From NCBI GenBank assembly GCA_030065985.1, contig JASJCM010000002.1, positions 1 through 64,000 on the forward strand: 64,000 nucleotides of DNA, written 5' to 3'. Under the pieces are notes generated by a model. The model did no database searches. It was not told the origin of the DNA and was given only the letters and a program-made list of their open reading frames with translations. Within the stretch, counting starts at the first letter, position 1, and each line of letters starts with the position of its first letter. This stretch comes from Woeseiaceae bacterium (GTDB lineage: Bacteria > Pseudomonadota > Gammaproteobacteria > Steroidobacterales > Woeseiaceae). This document shows, one piece after another, positions 23,683 to 36,212 of the stretch. Made by a program: the position numbers and the translations under genes.

Positions 23683-24825
23683 ATGGAAGCCGTTAAGGCC
23701 CTCGGAGGCTCACTCGGAGAGCTCAGGAATCTTCTGGATATTTCCGAAGAGGGCAGGCGGATTAGCCTGGACGGAAAGGACGAGCTCTGGCGTTTTTCCG
23801 AATCGGGTCTGGCAGCCTGGCTGGTCGACGGTCGCGTTACGTCAGTATTCCTCTATTCGGACAGCTACGAAGGGTTTAGCGAATTCCAGGGTGATACGGG
23901 GGGTCTGCGGCTCGATACTTCGAAGCAAATCGTGCGCTTCAAGTTTGGCTATCCAAGCAAGCATAGAGAAGGAGCGACAACGACCGTTCTGGACACAACG
24001 CCGAACTACGATCGCTACGACTACGAAGACTATTCGCTTCATTTTCAGTACGACGAGACAGGAAAATGGTTACGTATGCTGACCATCATGTCTCCGGATA
24101 CGGTCGCAAAATTCGATGGCCGTGTAACGGCAGAGACGAGTCACCCGGTCGTTTACGACAAGGCGAAGTATCACGCCGAGTCGGTGCAGGAACTGGATCT
24201 CCCGGAGGAGCAAGCGGCCGTACATACCGCGTTCTTCCTCGGGTGGCTGATGGACAATGACCTTTGCAGTTCAGAATTCGTTGAAGACCGGTATTCGAAC
24301 GTCGCGGCCTACCAGCGACGCGAGATAACCGCGCTGAGGGTCTACGCAATTTGGGATTATTGCCTCGTTGACGACATGCTGAGCGACGAGGGCAATGCTT
24401 TTGCGCAGGACTATTTCGACTTCAGCGTGGGCAAGTACATCGACGATTACGCGGCACTTCTGATTCGCAAGTTACCAAGCGAGTTTCACGTGCCGTACAC
24501 GTGGGAAAACCAGAAAAAGATCAACCACCAGATCAGTAAACGCTACAGCGACTGGAAGCGGTCGGGGAAAGCAGCTACTTCGCGTCCGAAGAAGAAGCGC
24601 GTGCCGCCCGTTGAACGGCCTCGGACCAGGAAGGCGCGGCCGGAAAAGCCCCCACTTCGGAAGCGGTCGGCTCGGAAAGCGCCGGCCAACCGATCAAGAA
24701 AACGCCGCGCCGCAAAGACGGCTCAGCGTTCGACCAAACTGTCGTGGCTCTTGAAGTTCGTGATCGGGCCGATACTCGCTGTCGCCATTGGCCTCGCGAT
24801 CATCATCCTCGCCGATTCTCTGTAG
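23683..24825 (+). CDS. DUF7832-containing protein with basic linker and C-terminal membrane anchor
   Basis: 380 residues in four parts. Residues 1 to about 155 are a soluble region I cannot assign. About 157-297 match the DUF7832 pattern as I recall it (KYHAESVQELDLPEEQAAVH, FFLGWLMDNDLCS, FAQDYFDFSVGKYIDDY, YTWENQKKINHQI), a domain often met as a stand-alone protein next to toxins. Residues 300-350 are a Lys/Arg/Pro-rich linker. The last 25 residues are one membrane helix (LLKFVIGPILAVAIGLAIIILA). No convincing ribosome binding site precedes the ATG. The anchored, basic-linker form is unusual. An immunity role is only a guess, since no toxin gene is seen nearby. Confidence 0.78.
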   Translation: MEAVKALGGSLGELRNLLDISEEGRRISLDGKDELWRFSESGLAAWLVDGRVTSVFLYSDSYEGFSEFQGDTGGLRLDTSKQIVRFKFGYPSKHREGATTTVLDTTPNYDRYDYEDYSLHFQYDETGKWLRMLTIMSPDTVAKFDGRVTAETSHPVVYDKAKYHAESVQELDLPEEQAAVHTAFFLGWLMDNDLCSSEFVEDRYSNVAAYQRREITALRVYAIWDYCLVDDMLSDEGNAFAQDYFDFSVGKYIDDYAALLIRKLPSEFHVPYTWENQKKINHQISKRYSDWKRSGKAATSRPKKKRVPPVERPRTRKARPEKPPLRKRSARKAPANRSRKRRAAKTAQRSTKLSWLLKFVIGPILAVAIGLAIIILADSL

Positions 24826-24828
24826 CGC

Positions 24829-25140
24829 TCAGAAGAGGATCTTGCCCACACTGAACACGGCGTATGCCACGACCCAAAACACAATGCCGCCGATCAGACC
24901 GTTCACCATTCCAGTCGACGCGCCGAGGCGGCCGTCAGAGAAGTCGGCCATTCTCCGTTCTCTCAGCGCTGCAATATCGGGCTCGACATCGAGGACCTCC
25001 GAGTCGATTCTCGCTTGAAATACACTCGATCTGGGCCTGGACTTGCGTGCTTTGCGACCCCAAGATTGGCGGGTCGTTGCTGCGGCATCGGCTGCAGCCT
25101 GTTGATGTGACGTAGTGCCCAGTGGATTTAAGCTACTCAT
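24829..25140 (-). CDS. Small tail-anchored membrane protein
   Basis: 103 residues, unrecognised. The N-terminal half is polar and basic (SWGRKARKSRPRSSVFQARI); the C-terminus is one hydrophobic helix (GMVNGLIGGIVFWVVAYAVFSVG) ending in KILF, so it is probably tail-anchored. AAGGA lies 8 bases before the ATG at 25140, which argues against longer in-frame starts. It converges on the DUF7832 gene with only 3 bases between stops; both encode C-terminally anchored proteins with basic linkers. Confidence 0.65.
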   Translation of the reverse strand: MSSLNPLGTTSHQQAAADAAATTRQSWGRKARKSRPRSSVFQARIDSEVLDVEPDIAALRERRMADFSDGRLGASTGMVNGLIGGIVFWVVAYAVFSVGKILF

Positions 25141-25310
25141 TGAGGGTTCCTTCCATCTACTCTGCCGCAGTTTGAATCTATCCAGTCCGCCGAAAAAGCA
25201 GAATATTTGATACTCAAACATCGGAAAAGCCGATGATAGGGCTCGATAGATCTGGAACTGCAGCAAGCTCGCCGACCCCGTTGAGAGGCCTAGGGGTAGC
25301 TCCGATTACG

Positions 25311-27362
<2,052 letters not shown>

Positions 27363-27487
27363 TCAGGTTGTTTGCCGTGAGGCGATGATACAGCGATCGT
27401 CAGGCATCTTCGCTAGTCATTTTCCGAGCAATATGACGGCAACGTGCCTATCCTAGAGCCGACAGGCGCCGCACCTGAAGGAGACGT

Positions 27488-28372
27488 ATGGCAGACAATA
27501 CGGTCGCATTTCTCGTCATGGACGACATGGGCGATTTCGTTACCGATTTCGACCTCTCGATTGCGCCGCTTGCCGAGCTAGGCTGGCAGGTCGAAACGGT
27601 GCCTTGGCGCAGTGGCCCTGACTGGAGTCGCTTTGACGCCGTGTACATCTGCACACCCTGGGACTACCCGCAGTATGCCGACGAGTTCCGGCGAGTCCTT
27701 GAGGCCATTGAAGCCAGCGATGCCGCGCTGTGCAACGCGTTGTCCACCGTGCACTGGAACCTCGACAAGTCGTACCTGCGGGATGTCGAAGCGCGAGGCG
27801 ACCGAATCGTGCCAAGTACCTGGTACGAACACTTTTCACGGGTCGATGTTTCAGGCTTTTTCGCCGAGCATGGCACGGACGCGGTGGTCCTCAAGCCAAA
27901 TGTCGGTGGCAACGCCGTCGACACGTACGTGCTTCGCGAGCCGGTGCCAGATGAGACGCTGGCGGCGCTCGAACGCCTGTTCGACAGGCGCCGCTTCCTG
28001 ATTCAGCCCTATATCGAGAGCATCACCACAGAGGGCGAGTATTCTCTGTTTTACATGAGGGGTCGATACAGCCACGCCATCGGCAAAGTGCCGGCGGCTG
28101 GCGATTTTCGGGTGCAGGAAGAACATGGTGCGGACATTCGTCCCATCGATCCACCGGCAGACCTGCGCGACATTGCCGAGCGCGTCTTCTCGCACATCGA
28201 GCCGCTCCCTGTTTACGGTCGTGGCGACTGGGTCCGCGGGCCCGATGGTGAGTTCCTGCTGATGGAGCTCGAACTCGTCGAGCCCTCACTTTATCTACGC
28301 ACTGACCCGGGCGCGCCCGCCCGATTTGCGCGAGCGTTTGACGAGTGGTTTCAGGAACTCGCCCGTGAATGA
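27488..28372 (+). CDS. ATP-grasp domain protein
   Basis: 294 residues resembling the RimK/glutathione-synthetase side of the ATP-grasp fold, and similar in outline to cycloserine-ligase-like proteins. [15 protein letters not shown] marks the domain start, [18 protein letters not shown] the ATP-binding Lys and Gly-rich loop, [23 protein letters not shown] the adenine-site strand, and [15 protein letters not shown] the metal-binding Glu pair. It is probably a carboxylate-amine or -thiol ligase; the substrates are unknown. Its last 78 bases overlap the 3' end of uvrA on the other strand. Confidence 0.82.
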   Translation: MADNTVAFLVMDDMGDFVTDFDLSIAPLAELGWQVETVPWRSGPDWSRFDAVYICTPWDYPQYADEFRRVLEAIEASDAALCNALSTVHWNLDKSYLRDVEARGDRIVPSTWYEHFSRVDVSGFFAEHGTDAVVLKPNVGGNAVDTYVLREPVPDETLAALERLFDRRRFLIQPYIESITTEGEYSLFYMRGRYSHAIGKVPAAGDFRVQEEHGADIRPIDPPADLRDIAERVFSHIEPLPVYGRGDWVRGPDGEFLLMELELVEPSLYLRTDPGAPARFARAFDEWFQELARE

Positions 28373-31156
28373 ACCTTTCGTCGCAGCAACGTCCTCCGGC
28401 GTACCGGCCGCGATAATCTGACCACCACCGTCACCACCCTCTGGGCCAAGGTCGAGAATCCAGTCAGCCGTCTTGACGACGTCGAGGTTGTGCTCGATGA
28501 CAACAACCGTGTTGCCATGGTCGCGCAGGCGATGCAGGACGCCGAGTAGCTGCTCGATGTCGTGGAAGTGCAGGCCGGTAGTCGGTTCATCGAGGATGTA
28601 AAGGGTGTTACCGGTGTCGCGCTTGGACAGCTCCTTGGCGAGCTTGACGCGCTGTGCTTCGCCGCCTGACAGTGTTGTCGCGTTTTGGCCCAGGCGAATG
28701 TAGGTCAGGCCGACATCGGTCAGCGTCTGCAGTTTGCGGGCGACGACGGGAACGTTTTTGAAGAACTCGGCCGCATCCTCGACCGTCATGTCGAGGACTT
28801 CGTGGATGTTCTTGCCTTTGTACCGAATCTCCAGCGTCTCGCGGTTGTAGCGCTTCCCGCGGCAAACGTCGCAGGGCACGTAGACATCGGGCAGGAAGTG
28901 CATTTCGACCTTGATGACGCCATCGCCCTGGCAGGCCTCGCAGCGCCCGCCCTTGACGTTGAAGCTGAAGCGCCCCGGCATGTAGCCGCGCGAACGCGCT
29001 TCCTGAGTGCCCGCAAACAGTTCGCGAATCGGCGTGAACAACCCGCTGTAGGTCGCCGGATTTGAGCGCGGCGTACGACCGATCGGGCTCTGGCTGATGT
29101 CGATGACCTTGTCGATGTGCTCGAGGCCCTCGACCGCCTTGTGCGGTGAGGGGTTACGGCTCGTGCGGTGCAGTACTTCGGCGACCGACTTGTACAGGGT
29201 GTCATTGACGAGCGTTGACTTGCCCGAACCCGATACGCCCGTGACGCAGGTCATCAGGCCCACCGGTATCGACGCGTCAACTTCTTTCAAGTTGTTGCCG
29301 GTGGCGCCGAGGACCCTGATCTGTTTGTCCGCATCCGCCGGTGTGCGCGCTTCCGGAACCTCGATTTCGCGTTTTCCTGACAAGTACTGTCCGGTAAGCG
29401 ACTGCGCCTCTTTCTGGATCTCGGCGGGCGAACCTGCCGCAACGACGCGACCACCATGCACGCCTGCGCCGGGCCCGAGGTCGATGACATGATCAGCCGA
29501 AAGAATGGCTTCCTCGTCGTGCTCGACAACGATGACCGTGTTGCCGATATCCCTCAGGTGCGTCAGCGTCCCGAGCAGCCGCTGGTTGTCGCGCTGGTGC
29601 AGGCCAATCGACGGTTCATCAAGGATGTACATGACGCCGACCAGCCCCGAACCGATCTGGCTGGCCAGCCGAATGCGCTGCGCCTCGCCGCCCGACAGGG
29701 TTTCGGCACTGCGATCGAGCGACAGGTAGTCGAGCCCGACGTCGGACAAAAAGCCAACGCGATCGGCGATCTCCTTGAGGATCTTCTCGGCGATCGTCGC
29801 GCGCCAGCCTTCGAGTTTCATCTCGGTGAAGAATGCTCGGACATGGCCAACCGACAGGCGCGTGATCTCAGGCAACGAGTGATCGTTGATGAAGACATTG
29901 CGGGCGGCTTCATTGAGACGCGTTCCGTGGCAATCGGGGCAGGCCTGGCTGTTCAGGAATTTCGACAATTCCTCGCGCACCGCGCTCGACTCCGTCTCAC
30001 GGTAGCGGCGATCGAGGTTGGGCAGGACGCCTTCGAAGCGATGTGTCTTGCGCACCTGCATGCCGCGGGAGTTCGCGTAGAAGAAGTCGATCTTTTCCTT
30101 GCCGCTGCCGTAGAGGACGATCTTCTGCAGTTTCTCAGACAGCTCGTTGAATGGCGTCTCGATATCGAACTCGTAGTGCGCCGCGAGGCTCTGAATCATC
30201 TGGTAGTAATAAGTGGTCTTGCGATCCCACCCGCGGATAGCGCCTCCGGCCAGCGACAGACTCGGGTTAACGACGACGCGATCCGGGTCGAAGAACTGCT
30301 TCACGCCAAGACCGTCGCAGCTCGGGCACGCACCGGTCGGGTTGTTGAACGAGAAGAGCCGCGGCTCCAGTTCGGTCAGGCTGTAACCGCAGATGTTGCA
30401 GGCAAAGCGGTCGGAGAATGTGATTTCCTCGGCTTCCTCATCATCCATGTACGCAATGCGTGCCACTCCGTCGGCGAGTCGCAATGCCGTCTCAAACGAC
30501 TCGGCAAGCCGCAGTCGCAGATCTTCCTTGACCTTGAAGCGGTCGACGATCGCATCGATGCTGTGTTTCTTGCGCAGGTCCAGCTCAGGTGGCTGGTCCA
30601 GCTCGTAGATCTCGCCGTCAATGCGGGCGCGGATAAAACCCTGAGCCTGCAGGTCCGCCATGAGCTGCACGTGCTCGCCTTTGCGTTCAGTCACGACCGG
30701 CGCCAGCAGCATGAGCTTCGTGCCCTCGGGCAGCTCGAGAACGTGATCGACCATCTGACTGACGGTTTGTGCTTCGAGCGTGGTGCCATGGTCAGGGCAT
30801 TTCGGTGTCCCGGCGCGCGCGAACAGCAGGCGCAGGTAGTCGTAAATCTCCGTGACGGTGCCGACCGTTGATCGCGGGTTATGCGACGTCGACTTCTGTT
30901 CGATCGAGATGGCCGGCGAGAGGCCGTCGATGTGATCGATGTCCGGTTTCTCCATCATCGACAGGAACTGACGAGCGTAGGCGGACAGCGACTCGACGTA
31001 GCGGCGCTGCCCTTCGGCGTAAATTGTGTCGAACGCAAGCGACGACTTGCCCGAGCCGGACAATCCCGTGAAGACGATCAGCTTGTCGCGAGGCAACGAG
31101 AGATCGAGATTCTTGAGGTTGTGGGTCCTCGCGCCCCTGATGTCGATGGTTTTCAT
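28295..31156 (-). CDS. uvrA: Excinuclease ABC subunit A
   Basis: DNA-damage-recognition ATPase of nucleotide excision repair, 953 residues, normal for the family. The start [16 protein letters not shown] fits UvrA exactly; upstream in-frame sequence is unlike it. Two ABC ATPases are intact ([16 protein letters not shown] and [16 protein letters not shown]; both LSGGEAQR signatures). Zinc-finger cysteines occur in CNICGY...CPSC and in [15 protein letters not shown]...CDVCRG. The C-terminus runs past the usual KPL end by about 16 basic residues, overlapping the ATP-grasp gene. No LexA box (CTGT-N8-ACAG) is visible upstream. Confidence 0.97.
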   Translation of the reverse strand: MKTIDIRGARTHNLKNLDLSLPRDKLIVFTGLSGSGKSSLAFDTIYAEGQRRYVESLSAYARQFLSMMEKPDIDHIDGLSPAISIEQKSTSHNPRSTVGTVTEIYDYLRLLFARAGTPKCPDHGTTLEAQTVSQMVDHVLELPEGTKLMLLAPVVTERKGEHVQLMADLQAQGFIRARIDGEIYELDQPPELDLRKKHSIDAIVDRFKVKEDLRLRLAESFETALRLADGVARIAYMDDEEAEEITFSDRFACNICGYSLTELEPRLFSFNNPTGACPSCDGLGVKQFFDPDRVVVNPSLSLAGGAIRGWDRKTTYYYQMIQSLAAHYEFDIETPFNELSEKLQKIVLYGSGKEKIDFFYANSRGMQVRKTHRFEGVLPNLDRRYRETESSAVREELSKFLNSQACPDCHGTRLNEAARNVFINDHSLPEITRLSVGHVRAFFTEMKLEGWRATIAEKILKEIADRVGFLSDVGLDYLSLDRSAETLSGGEAQRIRLASQIGSGLVGVMYILDEPSIGLHQRDNQRLLGTLTHLRDIGNTVIVVEHDEEAILSADHVIDLGPGAGVHGGRVVAAGSPAEIQKEAQSLTGQYLSGKREIEVPEARTPADADKQIRVLGATGNNLKEVDASIPVGLMTCVTGVSGSGKSTLVNDTLYKSVAEVLHRTSRNPSPHKAVEGLEHIDKVIDISQSPIGRTPRSNPATYSGLFTPIRELFAGTQEARSRGYMPGRFSFNVKGGRCEACQGDGVIKVEMHFLPDVYVPCDVCRGKRYNRETLEIRYKGKNIHEVLDMTVEDAAEFFKNVPVVARKLQTLTDVGLTYIRLGQNATTLSGGEAQRVKLAKELSKRDTGNTLYILDEPTTGLHFHDIEQLLGVLHRLRDHGNTVVVIEHNLDVVKTADWILDLGPEGGDGGGQIIAAGTPEDVAATKGSFTGEFLKPLVKRSRKSGGRARVSA

Positions 31157-31168
31157 GACGAACCTGCT

Positions 31169-31198
31169 AATATACGCCGCCGCGTATCCGCGGTGCAA
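31169..31198 (-). promoter_or_regulatory. Sigma-70-like promoter of uvrA
   Basis: On the minus strand TTGCAC (31193-31198) and TATATT (31169-31174) are 18 bases apart, and the uvrA ATG lies 12 bases beyond the -10. The leader would be very short. No SOS operator overlaps it. Confidence 0.5.
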
Positions 31199-31241
31199 AG
31201 GAACTCCAGTAGTGGAAACAGACGAACGGAAGGGCATAGCG

Positions 31242-32387
31242 ATGGATGCCAGCGAGCGCCGCTCCGTCGGCGTTGTGGCGCTGATCGCGATGATCCGGAT
31301 GTTTGGACTCTTCGCGCTGCTTCCAGTTCTGTCCTTGTACGCCGCCGAATTGCGCGAGGCGACTCCGTTGCTCATAGGCCTCGCTGTCGGGGCGTACGGC
31401 CTAACCCAGGCGGGCTTGCAGATTCCGCTTGGCGCGCTGTCGGACCGGATCGGCCGCGTTCCGGTCATTGTATGTGGATTGCTGATATTCGCAGCCGGCA
31501 GCGTTCTCGCTGCCATGTCGGATTCTATCTACGGCGTCATCGCAGGTCGGCTGCTGCAGGGTGCTGGCGCGATCTCGGCGACACTGTCTGCGCTCATAAC
31601 CGATGCCACGCGCAAGGAAGTCCGCACGCGCGGCATGGCCGTCTTCGGTGTCGGTATCGGCGCGTCTTTCATGATTGCGATGGTTCTTGGCCCGCTGATC
31701 GCATCTCGGTTCGGGGTTGCGGCCCTGTTCTGGATCGCCGCCGTGCTCGCGATTGTCGCCGCAGGGTTGTTGCGGGCGCTCCCCGACATTCCGCAGCCAA
31801 AGACCAGCGAGAGCTGGAGCATCGTGCCTGCCTTCCGCGCTGATCTGCTGCGCGTCGATGCTTACGTCTTCCTCCTGCACATGATCATGACTGCGACGTT
31901 CGTTGCGCTGCCATTTCTGCTGACGGATCGTCTCGACCTCGCGCTGACCGAGCACTGGAAGATGTATATCGGCGCCTTGCTGCTGTCGCTCGTCGTAGCC
32001 GTGCCCATGATTATGAATGATCACCACCAGGGTCGAGGCCGGCTGATCGGGCTCGCTGTGTCGATGGTCATTGCGGCCCAGCTTGCGCTGACCTTCCTCG
32101 GATTCTCGGTAATTCCCGTGTTCCTGGCGCTGACGCTGTACTTTGCCGGCTTCAATTTTCTCGAGGCCGGGCTGCCCGCTCGTCTGTCGGTACTGGCCGA
32201 TGATGCGGTCCGCGGCGCCTCACTCGGCGTGTTCTCGAGCGCCCAGTTCCTCGGTGCCTTCGTGGGCGGTCTGGTGGGTGGGCGGTTCCTTGGGCAGGGT
32301 CGACCGACCGACGTCTTCTTTGTCTGCGCGCTGCTTGGTGGCATCTGGCTGGCATTGCAGGGCTTTGGCCGGTTTCAGCGCTCCTGA
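31242..32387 (+). CDS. MFS transporter
   Basis: Inner-membrane transporter of 381 residues with about 11-12 helices. The signature loop [21 protein letters not shown] between helices 2 and 3 is the A-motif of drug:H+ antiporter-type MFS proteins. The first helix begins [30 protein letters not shown] at 31242 has GGAAGG 8 bases upstream; GTG at 31212 is possible. It sits between divergent uvrA and ssb, a position often held by a YajR/YceL-type MFS gene in gammaproteobacteria. Substrate unknown. Confidence 0.9.
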   Translation: MDASERRSVGVVALIAMIRMFGLFALLPVLSLYAAELREATPLLIGLAVGAYGLTQAGLQIPLGALSDRIGRVPVIVCGLLIFAAGSVLAAMSDSIYGVIAGRLLQGAGAISATLSALITDATRKEVRTRGMAVFGVGIGASFMIAMVLGPLIASRFGVAALFWIAAVLAIVAAGLLRALPDIPQPKTSESWSIVPAFRADLLRVDAYVFLLHMIMTATFVALPFLLTDRLDLALTEHWKMYIGALLLSLVVAVPMIMNDHHQGRGRLIGLAVSMVIAAQLALTFLGFSVIPVFLALTLYFAGFNFLEAGLPARLSVLADDAVRGASLGVFSSAQFLGAFVGGLVGGRFLGQGRPTDVFFVCALLGGIWLALQGFGRFQRS

Positions 32388-32486
32388 CCGAGAAATCGCG
32401 CTGGTATTTGGCGCGGCAGGCCCTACAATAGTGCCCCCTTGCCGCTGCGGCGGCGGGCACGAATAACGCATAAAACAGGAGCCGAA

Positions 32487-32960
32487 ATGGCCCGCGGAAT
32501 CAACAAAGTCATCATCGTTGGCAACCTGGGGCAGGACCCCGAGACGCGCTATATGCCGAGTGGCGCAGCGGTGACCAACTTCACGGTTGCGACGAACGAG
32601 TCGTGGAAGGACAAGCAGACTGGCGAGCAGAAGGAACGCACCGAGTGGCATAGGGTTGCGATGTTCAATCGCCTGGCCGAAATCGCGGCCGAGTATCTGC
32701 GCAAAGGCTCGCAGGTCTATATCGAAGGCAAGCTGCGCACGCGCAAGTGGCAGGGCCAGGATGGCCAGGATCGCTACACGACCGAGATTATCGCTGACGA
32801 AATGCAGATGCTCGGCGGCCGTGGTGGTGGCGGCGGTTCCTTCGGCGGTGGCGGAGGAGGTGGCTCCTTCGGCGGCGGTGGCGGTGGCCAGAAGGGCGGT
32901 GGTGGCAGTGCTCCTCCGCAGCCCGGCCCCGACGACTTTGACGACGATATTCCGTTCTAG
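32487..32960 (+). CDS. ssb: Single-stranded DNA-binding protein
   Basis: 157-residue OB-fold protein protecting single-stranded DNA and recruiting replication and repair partners. The OB domain (1 to about 110) shows [21 protein letters not shown] and [20 protein letters not shown] Gly-rich linker follows, and the tail DDFDDDIPF is the canonical partner-binding peptide. TACAAT at 32424-32429 is a likely -10. Its place near uvrA is the conserved gammaproteobacterial arrangement. Confidence 0.97.
   Translation: MARGINKVIIVGNLGQDPETRYMPSGAAVTNFTVATNESWKDKQTGEQKERTEWHRVAMFNRLAEIAAEYLRKGSQVYIEGKLRTRKWQGQDGQDRYTTEIIADEMQMLGGRGGGGGSFGGGGGGGSFGGGGGGQKGGGGSAPPQPGPDDFDDDIPF
32818..32914 (+). repeat. 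Gly-codon-rich low-complexity stretch in ssb linker
   Basis: Repeated GGN codons with two near-identical units encoding GGGGSFGG. Typical of the disordered SSB linker; a hotspot for small in-frame length changes. Confidence 0.8.
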
Positions 32961-33050
32961 GAATAGACGACAATTCGTTTTTGTAAGCCGCGTGGGGCCT
33001 TCGCTGGTCTGCGCGGCTTTCTCGATTTGGTACGCGAGGAAGTTTTTCCA

Positions 33051-34763
33051 GTGGGCGCGTTCAAGGAGCCGCATGGCGGCGAACTGAAGAACCTGTATCT
33101 CGACAATGGCGCCGCTGAGGCCGCCAAAAGAACGGCGGGTGACTTTCCTTCATGGGATCTGACGGAGCGCCAGGTCTGCGACATCGAGCTATTATTGAAC
33201 GGCGCGTTCTCGCCGCTCGAGGGTTTTCTCAACAAAGACGACTACGACGCGGTATGCAGCGGCATGCGTCTCGTGAGTGGCGTCCTGTGGCCCATGCCGA
33301 TCACGCTCGATGTCAGCGAAGAATTTGCGGCGGATCTCGAATCGGGTGACACCATCGCGCTGCGCGATCTTGAAGGCGTCATCGTCGCGACGCTGGAGGT
33401 TGGCGACGTCTGGACACCCGACAAGGAAACCGAGGCGCGGAATGTTTTCGGCACGACCGATGAGAAACACCCGGCCGTTCACTACCTGAATCGCATTGCG
33501 GGGCCTGTTTACGTCGGCGGCAAGCTGACTGGCATCGAGGCCCCGATGCACTACGACTTCAAGCACCTGCGTGAGAGCCCCGCCGAGGTGCGCGCGCGCT
33601 TCAAGAAGCTGGGCTGGCGCAAGGTGGTTGCGTTCCAGACGCGCAACCCGATGCACCGGGCGCACCAGGAGATCTCACATCTCGCGGCACGCGAAGTCGA
33701 GGCTAACCTGCTCATCCACCCGGTCGTCGGCATGACCAAGCCGGGCGATGTCGATCACTACACGCGTGTGCGTTGCTACGAGCACATTCTCAAATATTAT
33801 CCCGAGCAGACGACGTCGCTGTCGCTTTTGCCGTTGGCGATGCGTATGGGCGGCCCGCGCGAGGCCATGTGGCACGCGATCATCCGCAAGAACTTCGGCT
33901 GCACGCATCTCATTGTTGGCCGCGATCACGCCGGCCCGGGGAACGACTCGAACGGAGACCCGTTCTACGGACCCTACGATGCCCAGGACCTCCTCAATGA
34001 GTATGCCGAGGAGCTCGACATCTCGATGGTGCCGTTCCGCATGATGGTGTACTCCGAGAACAAGGCACAGTACATCCCGATCGACGAAAAGACAGACAAC
34101 GACCACGTTCTCAACATCTCGGGCACCGAGCTGCGCCGGCGTTTGCAGGAGGGTCTGGAGATTCCGGACTGGTTCTCTTTTCCTGACGTTATTACCGAGC
34201 TGCGTCGCACGCATCCGCCGCGCCACAAGCAGGGATTTACCGTGTTATTCACGGGACTGTCGGGGTCGGGTAAGTCAACGATTGCGCACGCACTGATGGC
34301 CAAGCTCATGGAAGTTGGCGGTCGGGCAGTAACGCTGCTTGATGGTGACATTGTGCGCAAGAACCTGTCGAGTGAGCTCGGCTTCTCGAAAGAGCACCGC
34401 GACATCAACATAGCGCGCATCGGTTTCGTCGCGGCGGAGATCACCAGAAACGGCGGTATTGCGATCTGCGCGCCGATCGCGCCCTACGCGCACAAGCGTC
34501 GGGTTGTTCGAGACGTTATCGAGCCGCACGGCGGTTTTGTCGAGGTACACGTCGCGACGCCGCTCGAAGTGTGCGAGCAGCGCGACCGCAAGGGTCTCTA
34601 CGCGCAGGCTCGTGCTGGTAAGATCAAGGAATTCACGGGTATCAGTGCCCCGTACGAGGTGCCCGAGAACGCCGAGATGGTCATCGATACGACCGATGTC
34701 TCGCCCGATCTCGCGGCGCACCGGATCTTCGTCAAGCTGGAAAGCATGGGCTTTATCAAGTAA
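33051..34763 (+). CDS. sat-cysC: Bifunctional sulfate adenylyltransferase / adenylylsulfate kinase
   Basis: 570-residue fusion doing the first two steps of sulfate activation: sulfate + ATP to APS, then APS to PAPS. The N-terminal homo-oligomer-type ATP sulfurylase (to about 390) has [11 protein letters not shown] near residues 197-207 and VGRDHAGPG. The C-terminal APS kinase has the P-loop GLSGSGKST at 402-410, [22 protein letters not shown] and the FVEVHV strand. Both active sites look intact. GTG at 33051 is preferred because GAGGAAG lies 8 bases upstream; TTG at 33027 has none. It is not the CysDN type common in Enterobacterales, and no other cys genes adjoin. Confidence 0.94.
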   Translation: MGAFKEPHGGELKNLYLDNGAAEAAKRTAGDFPSWDLTERQVCDIELLLNGAFSPLEGFLNKDDYDAVCSGMRLVSGVLWPMPITLDVSEEFAADLESGDTIALRDLEGVIVATLEVGDVWTPDKETEARNVFGTTDEKHPAVHYLNRIAGPVYVGGKLTGIEAPMHYDFKHLRESPAEVRARFKKLGWRKVVAFQTRNPMHRAHQEISHLAAREVEANLLIHPVVGMTKPGDVDHYTRVRCYEHILKYYPEQTTSLSLLPLAMRMGGPREAMWHAIIRKNFGCTHLIVGRDHAGPGNDSNGDPFYGPYDAQDLLNEYAEELDISMVPFRMMVYSENKAQYIPIDEKTDNDHVLNISGTELRRRLQEGLEIPDWFSFPDVITELRRTHPPRHKQGFTVLFTGLSGSGKSTIAHALMAKLMEVGGRAVTLLDGDIVRKNLSSELGFSKEHRDINIARIGFVAAEITRNGGIAICAPIAPYAHKRRVVRDVIEPHGGFVEVHVATPLEVCEQRDRKGLYAQARAGKIKEFTGISAPYEVPENAEMVIDTTDVSPDLAAHRIFVKLESMGFIK

Positions 34764-34771
34764 CGGACACT

Positions 34772-36106
34772 ATGAAGCTGTACATCAAGACAATGGGTTG
34801 CCAGATGAACGAGTACGACTCGGAGAAGATGGCGGACGTATTGCGAGAGTCGCACGGCTACGAGCTGACGGATTCGCCCGACAACGCCGACCTGTTGCTT
34901 GTGAATACGTGCTCGATTCGCGAGAAGGCACAGGAAAAGGTGTTCTCAGAGCTGGGACGTTGGCGGGCACTCAAGGAGAAGAACCCGAACGTCAAAATCG
35001 GTGTCGGCGGCTGTGTCGCGAGCCAGGAAGGTGACGGCATCACGAAACGCGCACCGTTCGTCGATGTCGTGTTCGGTCCGCAGACGCTGCATCGTCTGCC
35101 TGAGATGATCACGGACGCCGGCAGAAAGTCTTCGTCCGTCGTCGACGTGTCGTTCCCGGAGATTGAGAAGTTCGACCGCCTGCCAGAACCGCGAGCCGAA
35201 GGGCCTACCGCGTTCGTGTCGGTCATGGAGGGCTGCAGCAAGTACTGCAGCTTCTGTGTCGTGCCGTACACGCGCGGCGAGGAGATCAGTCGACCGTTCG
35301 ACGACGTGATCGCTGAAGTCGCCAGCCTGGCAGGGCAGGGCGTTCGCGAGGTGAACCTGCTGGGGCAAAACGTCAACGCTTATCGTGGTCCGATGCACGA
35401 CGGCGAGATCGCCGATCTCGCGACGCTCATCTATTACGTAGCGGCGATCGATGAGATCGAGCGTATCCGGTTCACGACTTCGCACCCGGTCGAATTCACC
35501 GACAGCCTGATCCAGGCGTACGCCGAAGTGCCCAAGTTGGCTAACTACCTGCACCTGCCCGTGCAGCACGGCTCCGATCGCGTGCTGGCCGCAATGAAAC
35601 GCGGTCACACGATCCTCGAGTACAAACAGAAGATTCGCAGGCTGCGTGAAGCTCGTCCCGATATTTCATTAAGCTCCGACTTCATCATCGGCTTCCCGGG
35701 GGAGACCGACAAGGACTTCGAGAAGCTGATGAACCTCGTTGCCGAGATCGGTTTCGACCAGTCCTTCAGCTTTATTTACAGTGCCCGACCCGGTACGCCG
35801 GCCGCATCGCTTGCCGACGATACTCCGCTCGAAGTAAAGAAAGAACGATTACAGATTCTGCAGGCGCGCATCAATCAGCAGGCAATGGAAATAAGCCGCG
35901 GAATGGTTGGCACCACGCAGCGTGTACTCGTAGAGAAGGTCTCGAAGAAGAGCGATCGCCAGGTGTCCGGCCGCACTGAGAACATGCGGTGGGTCAATTT
36001 CGACGCTGACCCGTCGATCATCGGCGAGTTTGTTGACGTTGTCATAACCGAGGCTTTGCCCAATTCCTTGCGCGGCCGACTTGCAGACAGCAAAGCTGCG
36101 GCGTAA
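34772..36106 (+). CDS. miaB: tRNA-2-methylthio-N6-dimethylallyladenosine synthase
   Basis: Radical-SAM methylthiotransferase modifying A37 of tRNAs that read UNN codons, 444 residues. The auxiliary cluster cysteines are at 10 ([11 protein letters not shown]), 47 (NTCSIR) and 81 (GGCVAS). The radical-SAM motif CSKYCSFC has Cys155, 159 and 162. A C-terminal TRAM domain follows (about 375-440). It starts 8 bases after sat-cysC and leads the miaB-phoH-ybeY-corC-lnt cluster conserved in gammaproteobacteria. Confidence 0.97.
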   Translation: MKLYIKTMGCQMNEYDSEKMADVLRESHGYELTDSPDNADLLLVNTCSIREKAQEKVFSELGRWRALKEKNPNVKIGVGGCVASQEGDGITKRAPFVDVVFGPQTLHRLPEMITDAGRKSSSVVDVSFPEIEKFDRLPEPRAEGPTAFVSVMEGCSKYCSFCVVPYTRGEEISRPFDDVIAEVASLAGQGVREVNLLGQNVNAYRGPMHDGEIADLATLIYYVAAIDEIERIRFTTSHPVEFTDSLIQAYAEVPKLANYLHLPVQHGSDRVLAAMKRGHTILEYKQKIRRLREARPDISLSSDFIIGFPGETDKDFEKLMNLVAEIGFDQSFSFIYSARPGTPAASLADDTPLEVKKERLQILQARINQQAMEISRGMVGTTQRVLVEKVSKKSDRQVSGRTENMRWVNFDADPSIIGEFVDVVITEALPNSLRGRLADSKAAA

Positions 36107-36212
36107 TCTCGGACTCAATGATCTATTGCCGAAATAGATTTATTGCCGCTTCCGGCACTTTCCCTGTCGTCCTGACAGGCGCTTTCCTACACAGAGGTTT
36201 CAGAAACAGATT

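Noticed and set aside
25219-25235. Hairpin CATCGG-AAAAG-CCGATG upstream of the small tail-anchored gene
   Set aside because: No T-run follows on either strand, and a 6-bp stem of this kind is expected by chance; no function assigned.
29456-30871. 471-codon plus-strand frame opposite uvrA
   Set aside because: Antisense to conserved uvrA ATPase motifs; composition mirrors the uvrA codons.
31157-31241. SOS (LexA) box for uvrA
   Set aside because: No CTGT-N8-ACAG or close variant is present in the uvrA upstream region.
31157-31516. N-terminal extension of uvrA
   Set aside because: The added residues do not resemble UvrA and would cover the likely promoter and the start of the MFS gene.
32818-32914. 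Tandem GGC/GGT repeats as a mobile or CRISPR-like repeat
   Set aside because: They encode the Gly-rich linker of SSB and have no spacer structure.
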